A stretch of DNA of 64,000 nt, taken from Mytilus trossulus (lineage: Eukaryota; Mollusca; Bivalvia; Mytilida; Mytilidae). Location: NCBI RefSeq assembly GCF_036588685.1, contig NC_086383.1:55999448-56063447 (forward strand), read 5' to 3'. A program made the translations under genes and the position numbers. The notes below the pieces were generated by a model. It was not told the DNA's origin, did no database searches, and saw only the letters and a list, made by a program, of their open reading frames with translations. Each line of letters begins with the position of its first letter. Position 1 is the stretch's first letter. Shown piece after piece: positions 39,525 through 49,600 of the stretch.

Positions 39525-42500
39525 TCTGATAATTCACTTGTTTGACTGAGGCTATTAGTTTATTTCACTTGTTTGACTGAGGCCATTAGTTAATTTCACT
39601 TGATTGACTGAAGCTATTAGTTTATTTCACTTGTTTGACTGAGACTATTAGTTTATTTCACTTGTTTGACTGAGGCTATTAGTTTATTTCACTTGTTTGA
39701 CTGAAGCTACTAGTTTATTTCACTTGTTTGACTGAAGCTATTAGTTTATTTCACTTGTTTGACTGAGGCTACTAATTTATTTCACTTGTTCGACTGAGGC
39801 TACTAGTTTATTTCACTTGTTTGACTGAAGCTACTAGTTTATTTCACTGTTTGACTGAAGCTACTACTTTATTTCACTTGTTTGACTGAAGCTTTAAGCT
39901 TATTTCACTTGTTTGACTGAGGCTACTAGTTTATTTCACTTGTTTGACTGAAGCTATTAGTTTATTTCACTTGTTTGATTGAGGCTATAAGTTTATTTCA
40001 CTTGTTTGACTGAGGCTACTAGTTTATTTTACTTGTTTGACTGAAGCTATTAGTTTATTTCACTTGTTTGACTGAAGCTATTAGTTTATTTCACTTGTTT
40101 GATTGAGGCTATTAGTTTATTTCACTTGTTTGGCTGAAACTATTAGTTAATTTCACTTGTTTGACTGAAGCTATTAGTTTATTTCACTTGTTTGACTGAG
40201 GCTACTAGCTTATTTCACTTGTTTGACTGAAGCTATCAGTTTATTTCACTTGTTTGACTGAGGCTATTAGTTTATTTCACTTGTTTGACTGCAGCTATTA
40301 GTTTATTTTACTTGTTTGACTGAGGCTATTAGTTAATTTCACTTGTTTGACTGAGGCTATTAGTTTATTTCACTTGTTTGACTGAGGCTATTAGTTTACT
40401 TCACTTGTTTGACTGAAGCTATTAGTTTATTTCACTTGTTTGACTGAGGCTATTAGTTTATTTCACTTGTTTGACTGCAGCTATTAGTTTATTTCACTTG
40501 TTTGACTGAGGACTGAGGCTATTAGTTTATTTCACTTGTTTGACTGAGGCTATTAGTTTAATTCACTTGTTTGACTGAAGCTTTTAATTTATTTCACTTG
40601 TTTGACTGAGGCTATAAGTTTATTTCACTTGTTTGACTGAGGCTATTAGTTTAATTCACTTGTTTGACTGAAGCTTTTAGTTTATTTCACTTGTTTGACT
40701 GAGGCTATTAGTTTATTTCACTTGTTTGACTGAGGCTATTAGTTTATTTCATTTGTTTGACTGAGGCTATTAGTTTATTTCACTTGTTTGACTGAGGCTA
40801 TTAGTTTATTTCATTTGTTTGACTGAGGCTATTAGTCTATTTCATTTGTTTGACTGAGGCTATTAGTCTATTTCACTTGTTTGATTGAGGCTATTAGTTT
40901 ATTTCACTTGTTTGACTGAAGCTATTAGTTTATTTCACTTGTTTGACTGAGGCTATTAGTTTATTTCACTTGTTTGACTGAGGCTATTAGTTTATTTCAT
41001 TTGTTTGACTGAGGCTATTAGTTTATTTCACTTGTTTGACTGAGGCTACTAGTTTATTTCACTTGTTTGACTGAAGCTATTAGTTTAATTCACTTGTTTG
41101 ACTGAAGCTTTTAATTTATTTCACTTGTTTGACTGAGGCTATTAGTTTATTTCACTTGTTTGACTGAGGCTATTAGTTTATTTCATTTGTTTGACTGAGG
41201 CTATTAGTTTATTTCACTTGTTTGACTGAGGCTATTAGTTTATTTCATTTGTTTGACTGAGGTTATTAGTCTATTTCACTTGTTTGATTGAGGCTATTAG
41301 TTCATTTCACTTGTTTGACTGAGGCTATTAGTTTATTTCACTTGTTTGACTGAGGCTATTAGTTTAATTCACTTGTTTGACTGAAGCTTTTAGTTTATTT
41401 CACTTGTTTGACTGAGGCTATTTGTTTATTTCACTTGTTTGACTGAGGCTATTAGTTTATTTCATTTGTTTGACTGAGGCTATTAGTTTATTTCACTTGT
41501 TTGACTGAGGCTATTAGTTTATTTCATTTGTTTGACTGAGGCTATTAGTTTATTTCATTTGTTTGACTGAGGCTATTAGTCTATTTCACTTGTTTGATTG
41601 AGGCTATTAGTTTATTTCACTTGTTTGACTGAGGCTATTAGTTTATTTCACTTGTTTGACTGAGGCTATTAGTTTATTTCACTTGTTTGACTGAGGCTAT
41701 TAGTTTATTTCATTTGTTTGACTGAGGCTATTAGTTTATTTCACTTGTTTGACTGAGGCTACTAGTTTAATTCACTTGTTTGACTGAGGCTATTAGTTTA
41801 ATTCACTTGTTTGACTGAAGCTTTTAATTTATTTCACTTGTTTGACTGAGGCTATTAGTTTATTTCACTTGTTTGACTGAGGCTATTAGTTTATTTCATT
41901 TGTTTGACTGAGGCTATTAGTTTATTTCACTTGTTTGACTGAGGCTATTAGTTTATTTCATTTGTTTGACTGAGGCTATTAGTTTATTTCATTTGTTTGA
42001 CTGAGGCTATTAGTCTATTTCACTTGTTTGATTGAGGCTATGAGTTTATTTCACTTGTTTGACTGAGGCTATTAGTTTATTTCACTTGTTTGACTGAGGC
42101 TATTAGTTTATTTCACTTGTTTGACTGAGGCTATTAGTTTATTTCATTTGTTTGACTGAGGCTATTAGTTTATTTCACTTGTTTGACTGAGGCTACTAGT
42201 CTATTTCACTTGTTTGACTGAGGCTATTAGTTTATTTCACTTGTTTGACTGAGGCTATTAGTTTATTTCATTTGTTTGACTGAGGCTATTAGTTTATTTC
42301 ACTTGTTTGATTGAGGCTATTAGTTTATTTCATTTGTTTGACTGAAGCTATTAGTTTATTTCACTTGTTTGACTGAGGCTATTAGTTTATTTCACTTGTT
42401 TGACTGAGGCTATTAGTTTATTTCATTTGTTTGACTGAGGCAATTAGTTTATTTCACTTGTTTGACTGAGGCAATTAGTTTATTTCCCTTGTTTGACTGA

Positions 42501-43228
42501 AGCTATTAGTTTATTTCACTTGTTTGACTGTGGCTATTAGTTTATTTCACTTGTTTGGCTGAGACTATTAGTTAATTTCACTTGTTTGACTGAAGCTATT
42601 AGTGTATTTCACTTGTTTGACTGAGGCTACTATCTTATTTCACTTGTTTGACTGAAGCTATCAGTTTATTTCACTTTTTTGACTGTGGCAATTAGTTTAT
42701 TTCCCTTGTTTGACTGTGGCTATTAGTTTATTTCCCTTGTTTGACTGAGGCAATTAGTTTATTTTACTTGTTTGACTGAAGCTATTAGTTTATTTCACTT
42801 GTTTGACTGAGGCTACTAGTCTTATTTCACTTGTTTGACTGAGGCTATTTGTTTATTTCACTTGTTTGACTGTAGCTATTAGTTTATTTCCCTTGTTTGA
42901 CTGAAGCTATTAGTTTATTTCACTTGTTTGACTGTGGCTATTAGTTTATTTCACTTGTTTGACTGAGACTATTAGTTAATTTCACTTGTTTGACTGAAGC
43001 TATTAGTTTATTTCACTTGTTTGACTGAGGCTACTAGCTTATTTCACTTGTTTGACTGAAGCTATCAGTTTATTTCACTTTTTTGACTGTGGCTATTAGT
43101 TTATTTCCCTTGTTTGAATGTGGCTATTAGTTTATTTCCCTTGTTTGACTGAAGCTATTAGTTTATTTCACTTGTTTGACTGTGGCTATTAGTTTATTTC
43201 CCTTGTTTGACTGAGGCTATTTCACTCT
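39525..43228. repeat. 31-bp minisatellite, roughly 119 copies
   Basis: The consensus contains TTATTTCACTTGTTTGACTG followed by AGGCTATTAGT. About 3.7 kb is uninterrupted apart from small indels (for example a 7-bp duplication near 40510). Variants (AAGCT, CATTTG, CCCTTG, ACTAG, GATTG) recur in blocks; GAAGCTTTTAATTT recurs near 40580, 41107 and 41819, consistent with duplication of multi-unit blocks. A period of 31 rules out a repeated protein. Confidence 0.97.
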
Positions 43229-43983
43229 ATATATAGCTATGTGTTTAGTATAAATGGTATGTCGATGAAACCATCTGACATGGTTTTAAAGAGGTAAGGT
43301 AAATTAAGGTAAAGGTCAACAGAAAATGTTATTCTCTGAATTTTGAAAAATACTTAATATAATTAATGGGGAATCTCAAAAACCTTGTCATTAACATAAG
43401 TTTATTGTAAAATTTGAGTCTTTTGATTTGAGTTTCTTAACCTTTGACCATGTAAATTATGTCAAGGTCAAAGGTTAACTTAGTTTGATGTTCTATATTT
43501 TGACCTTTATTTATAAATGCTATTCAAATGAAATCCGAAAGTATGGAGCAAAATTTTGAAATATTCAGTTCAAAACAATTGGAAGATTAAGTGCCTTTTT
43601 GATACCTAAACTTAATGTTTATTGTTTATAGTTTGGTATATGATGAAGCTATAGGGTCAATTATGTTAATAGACATATGACCTTGAAAATAGATCAGGTG
43701 TAAACCTGGAGTAGTCATTTTTGTACATATCTAATGGAAAAGTAGCAATAAATATGAGGCTCCCAAAACGGTTGAATTGTCAGGATTTGAAGTGAATAAA
43801 CCATATATTTCAAACAAAGTTAGTCTTGATTTATCAGCCATATGAAAGCAGAAGTAAACGTGTGTAAACTGAGAGTAGCAAATGATATCCCTTATTTGTT
43901 CCATGCAAATGTTCATAGAAACCTGATATTTTTTAGAACTGGTCGAATCAAAGTTATTATATTACACATGATGTTACTTCAGA

Positions 43984-44013
43984 AAAAGGGGAGAGCAAAT
44001 TATCTCCCCTTTT
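43984..44013. other. 11-bp perfect hairpin
   Basis: AAAAGGGGAGA (43984-43994) and TCTCCCCTTTT (44003-44013) are exact reverse complements around an 8-nt loop, and the arms end in a T run. Function unknown. Confidence 0.75.
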
Positions 44014-45712
44014 CAAGTTAAAACACAGATACTAGCATTTTTGGAATCAGTATAAAGTATGCTATCATAGTAGATCATAGTATTTAATAGGAGGTAACTG
44101 AATATCTCTGGTACTTTATGAAAAGATTTAATAACTTAAAGTCATAAGTAATGAGTGACCGGTGAAAAATAATGTTCTTCCAATTTTTGAACCAATGCAT
44201 ACAAACATCATAAACTTAGTCTTCTGTGCAGGAATTTATCATTTTTTTCGTGTAAATTTTGTACAATCGTCAATTTTTTTTTCAATCGGTCAGTATTGTT
44301 GTGAAAATATGGCAGTTAATTAAAGTTTGTGTTTTGAAGCCGTAGTTTAACAATTGTCACCTGTTCAACAATCGACAAAAAATCAACATAAAGCACAGAA
44401 ATTGAGTACATGTTTATCATGTAAATTAAGATAATAGTTTATCTTAAGGACATCCATGCGTATTATGATCACCAGATTTTTACGAGATGGGTCACACTGA
44501 GGTCACTTTGCATACGGAAAATATGTAGGGGGAATTGCTTCCTGGAAGGAATCAATGAAAATAAAGTAAACTTCTTCTAAATATGAAATACAAAAAAGAA
44601 TTTTCTTCAGAAAAAAAGTATATGTACATAAGTTTTATAATGAAAACTATCCATTAGTTTTAAAAAAACATATGCATTATTTTTTTTTATTTGAGGTTTC
44701 TTAGGACTTTAAACAGTATTAAAATAGGTAAATGAATAATAAGCTTTCTTCTTATTCCAAAGGCGACTCAAACCTCATTTTACTATATTTCTAAAAAATA
44801 TATTCAAACAAATATTTAAACAAATTTAATATCTTTATTCCAGTTTATTACAACTTAAATTATCACAAATACTATTTTCAAAAGGAAATACATGTATCTT
44901 CAGTTTTTCTCTAAATGATAACAAAACAATGAATTGAATAATGAAATATGAATAATACTTTGCACCAAAAACACCACTAAATATACAACTATATTGCATG
45001 TCTGAATGTACAAGTTAAAATAAGCTGTCTGAAAAACAAATAATAATCTATTCATAGCAATATGCCTATAGTTAAACTGTTATAAACAATATTTTAAATG
45101 ACTGCATGAAAATTTAATCACAGATAAATCACAACCAAAAAGACATAGTGGCCTCTTTTCCTTAAGATAGAGGGTCAACAACTTTGACTACTGTGGAATA
45201 ACTTAAATACAACTTGTATTCAGGACAAACCCAGTTTTTAATGCAACATTTAAAATGAAAGACATTGGTTGTGGGTTTTGCATATGAAAATGATAGAATG
45301 TTTATTAAAAAAAATACTCTCGTGTTTCTCTGTATGAAATTTGTTCTAGTACTCTCTGTCAAATACCCAAAAATACAAATTCCTTCACAATCCATGAAAA
45401 TAAGTAAATTTAATGTATTCAATTTTAAGGATGTTTGCTGCTCAGTTGCATAATACAACTTTCCATAAAACTACTATATATTGATGATAGGGGATAAATT
45501 GCATAATCAAAAAAGCCAAAACAATATATGGGTCAATGTGCTTGTTTTTGAGATATTACATTGTAGCCATTAAACTTTTGGTGGGAAAATGTTCTCTCTT
45601 GAATTTTCATACTTTATCATTGACCAGTTAAAGTTCTCAAAAACTATTAAAAAATAAATAAAATTTTATAATACTTTTACAAATGGCTTATAATTATACA
45701 TGGAAGAGATTT

Positions 45713-45810
45713 AATGGGGTTCATGGGCAATTTTTTTTAAGGCATTTCAATGGATAAAACCAGAGGATTTCGAAAATCTGACAAAAACTCCAGTCCAGAA
45801 CATGACAAGC
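45713..45810 (+). repeat. Dispersed repeat, plus-oriented copy
   Basis: Inverted partner of 31381-31480, sharing AAGGCATTTCAATGGATAAA and CCAGAGGATTTCGAAAATCTG. Confidence 0.65.
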
Positions 45811-46199
45811 AAGAATAACAACAAATCATCTTGATATTCTAAATATTCAATTTAAGCATATTTGCATAATGTTATGAATTATCTCTACTTGGTTGCTTTT
45901 AAAGCCATATCCAATCTTAGTGATTTCAATAGACCCCTTCACAGTTAGTTCCGCCATTTTGGATAGGGGGCAGATTTTTATAATGATGCAGTTGCTTGGA
46001 AACATGCATAGGATTTCCCATACTATTTCCACATTTTCAAAAAAATCAGCCCCTATTCAATATGGCTGAACTAACCATGAAGTGGCCCTTTCAAATAATA
46101 TTTTAACAAAACCTCTTTGCACAATGCCATGTTATGTAATTCGTTTATATCACATGAGGCTGCAGACCGAGATCAATACTGCTGTCAAATTATATAGAT

Positions 46200-46527
46200 T
46201 TTCCCACAAACTCTTTGCATAATGATGATACCATGTACTGTAATGTTTCAATGCCACCAGACAGTGCAGGCCGCAAACTCTTTGCATAATGATTATACCA
46301 TGTACTGTAATGTTTCAATGCCACCTGACAGTGCAGGCCGAGATCAATATGGTTGGTAAAACATATATAACATAATCTGTCTGCACAGGAGTGCACAATA
46401 TCATTCTCAGCATGGTACTGTTATGTTTCAATGCCACCTGACAGTGCAGGCCGAGATCAATATGGTTGGTAAAACATATATAACATTATCTGTTTGCACA
46501 GGAGTGCACAATATTATTCTCAGCATG
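46200..46527. repeat. Local tandem repeats overlapping the 3' end of the glucosidase II beta-like gene
   Basis: Two 113-bp units, 46302-46414 and 46415-46527, share ATGTTTCAATGCCACCTGAC, AGTGCAGGCCGAGATCAATA and GCACAGGAGTGCACAATAT. A further partial copy with 67-bp spacing starts near 46235. The second unit includes the stop codon (46520-46522) and the last Cys codon of exon 6, so the duplication arose across the coding end. Confidence 0.85.
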
Positions 46528-46618
46528 CAGCTGGTGTTGAGAACTTGATGCCATAGACACACTTTTCATCTTCTTGTAAAATGATAACACGATCGTTTAA
46601 TCCACAAAGAAAAGTTAC
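46520..46618 (-). CDS. PRKCSH-like: Glucosidase II beta-like, exon 6 (MRH domain end and stop)
   Basis: Acceptor TATTTAAG. Encodes 32 residues from VTFLCG through [11 protein letters not shown] to STPAAC, then TGA. The family motif -C-x-Y-x6-TPAAC is kept. The usual tail after TPAAC with the ER-retention tetrapeptide is absent. Confidence 0.92.
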   Translation of the reverse strand, partial: VTFLCGLNDRVIILQEDEKCVYGIKFSTPAAC

Positions 46619-49600
46619 CTTAAATACAAAACAATAAATCAGGTGTAAAAAAAAAGTTTTAAAAATAGGATAATTACAAAAAGATTATACATGTGTAGAA
46701 AAAAACCAGTTGTTTCGATATTTTATAACATAAATTTTGAATTGATAACTTTTAAACACTAAAATACTTAAAGCCTAAATTAAAATATTGTTTGTTTCCC
46801 CAATCCCGACCCTACCTAGCCAAGTGTGGGTAGGGAAATAATTTTATTTTTCCAAAAAGCAAAAATATCAGACGATCCGGCAAGCCTGAAAATTCAAAAT
46901 GAATAAAATAATATTTGACTTAGTTTTAACAATAAAATTTATGAGTAGCACCAATTTTGCAGGGTCGGTTGGGATTGGGGAAACAAACAATATTTTATTT
47001 TAGGCCTTAAAGCATGTAAAGCTATACACATTATATGTATTGTTATGCTAGTAGAAGTCATTACTAAATTGAATAGTTATGAAGTGATAGGGTAATAGAA
47101 ATATAACTGAAGTAGATATAGGTGCCATGATATATGGATAGCTGTTTTATATGTAAATGTCTATAAAATAATAACAACAAACATTGCAATAACCAATTTT
47201 TGTTTCGGGGCCTTTTAATGCTGATTGCGGTATGGGCTTTGCTCATTGTTGAAGGCTGTACCGAGAACTATAGTTTTTAATTTTTGTGTCATTTTGGTCT
47301 CTTGTGGAGAGTTGTCTCATTGGCAATCATATCACATCTTCTCTTTTTATATTTGTTTACATTTTTGTACTTTGTACTTTTGGAGGATAAGTGTAGCTGT
47401 TTCATACCATATCTTCCTTTACATTTTTGTCTTTATACTCTGAGTTATACATAGGCTAGACCACTAGCAACTAATAAGCCAACACAAATCAGATGCACCA
47501 TAGAGGACAGAATATTTTATTCCAGTTTTCTGATTTTTCTATATTTTTTGGACCACTCTGTATTTGTCAATTAAATGTGAAATCGTAAATATTTAAGGGT
47601 AGGGGAGGTTGCTTTTAATGGAGATACATATATAGTTCATGAATAATCTTATTACATTTCCCACCCCAAACTTTGCCAAGATTTTGGGGCTCCAGGTCCC
47701 TCCCTTTTTTAAATCCTGCGATATTCAACTTACCACAGACATTCTTCCGATTCCATCAGGGCAGAGATGAGTGTCTCCACCTTCCATACGTAACAGATAT
47801 CGGCCATTTTTTCTACTTGTCCATGTAGATACTTTACCAAGGCTAAATGCTGTCCCTGGGAAGTGGTCCTGAGTAATTTTTTGGAAAGGACACACTTGGT
47901 ATTCATACTCTTTGGTTTTATAAGTAAAGCAGGTTAAACTGAGTTTATAAAATATGCCCTCTGGTCCATAATCCTGAAATATATGAATGTAGCTGTTACC
48001 ATGGTAATCATGCCCAATATTCAAGAAATAAATAGCAAGACTTTTCATCAAATAAAATGTAAATAGATGATTAGTGTGAAAACAGCTAAGATAGCCCAAT
48101 ATTTCAAATATTGTTTGATTTTTCTTTGAATCACTCACAACAGCTTTGTAAAATCAGGATAATTTCTTCTTTTCTTTTTCTCTTGTTGTATTTTGGTTGG
48201 TTTTTTTTGGGGGGGAGGGGGGATAGAACATTTGTTTTGAATACTGTGTATTGAGTTTTAATCAGCAGATACCAATTTTTATGTTTTTTGTGGGTCACTA
48301 TATATTCCATGAATTTAAGAGAATGCATTGCAAATTTCTTAAAGTGTTGTAATTGTTGTGTTCTCACAGGTTCTTTTAGCATCGTGGTAATTAATGTGAT
48401 GCTATATTTCTTAACAGGCTGATATCTAATTTGGTTATCATATACTGCATGTGGATTAATTATTATTTGTTTGATACCAATTTCCATGGGTTTCGTAGTT
48501 ACAGGTTCACCAGGAATTCAAATGACAAGGAAATACAAATTTTCTATTGGTTTTGTATGCAGAGATTTGCAAAACCACAAAATCAAATATCTACAAAAGT
48601 TTATACCCACGAAAATAAATGAATCCACAGTAGATTATGTTATTGAGATGTGATGTTATAATTTTAAGAAACAAAAAATTACATAGATCCTGGACTCATC
48701 AAAATCTATTGTGACTCACCAATTCCAAAAGTGATGAGTCCAGGCTAGGCCTTGCGGTCATAAAACCTTTTAAGCACGATTTTTGGTACTCAGACTCAAG
48801 AACCAACCAATCAAAATACTGGATTTCATGTTTTGAGCATGATTTTTGTGCTCCAAACACTGAGCAAAGTTTAATGACTTCAACCTCAAATTCCTAGTGA
48901 GAACCCTGAAAATGCTTCATGTACATGTGTTTAAATTTCCTTGATTACCAGGATGTTAATTGAAATATCTGGGGAGAACACTCATTAAGGACTAACTAGT
49001 GTTTACATTTTTCTGAGGTAGATGCTTGGCAGCTATGATATAAGGTAATTGTAGACGTTTTCCCATCTTCTGTATTTTCTCATCCTCTTTATTTGTCTGG
49101 ATCAACTTATCACATAAGTCTTCACATGGAGCATATTTTACTGATAACTTGGCTCTGTTAGCTGAAAATTGAAAATATATTCTATATAATCAGGGGCGGA
49201 TCCAGCAATTTTAAAAGTGAGGGGGAGGGGGGCCAACCCAGGACAAAGGGGGGTTCCAACTATATGTCCTCATTCAAATGCATTGATTGTCCAAAAAAAG
49301 GGGGGGGTCCAACCCCGGAACCCTCCCCCTTGATCCGACTCTGATTATCAAAATGAAACTTTTAACCATTTATACAGAAATAAAAAAAATTACAACAGTA
49401 ATAACATTAATAACATTCAAGCTAGTTATACATGTACATTAATGTGTATGTTTATCAAATAAACATGATAAGATTTTCACCATTCTGAATTACCATTGTC
49501 AAATACAAATAACAATATTGTGCAATTGAAGAATTCTTGCAATTGTGCAATGCTGTTGTTGCACAAAACTTAATATAATAATTTACACATCCTGTTTGGT

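Larger units (their letters stand above)
43229..46140. other. AT-rich intergenic sequence without a recognised gene
   Basis: No domain or consistent splice pattern was seen on either strand. It contains AGGTCA-like words (for example AAGGTCAAAGGTTAA near 43464), an 11-bp hairpin at 43984-44013 and one copy of a dispersed repeat at 45713-45810. Frames up to 98 codons (45162-45458 minus) look random. Confidence 0.5.

Noticed and set aside
38012..43228. CRISPR-like regularly spaced repeats
   Set aside because: Repeats are directly adjacent with no unique spacers and the setting is eukaryotic; these are ordinary tandem repeats.
43280..43700. AGGTCA direct repeats resembling nuclear-receptor sites (AAGGTCAAAGGTTAA)
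   Set aside because: Such words are frequent in bivalve intergenic repeats and no promoter is nearby.
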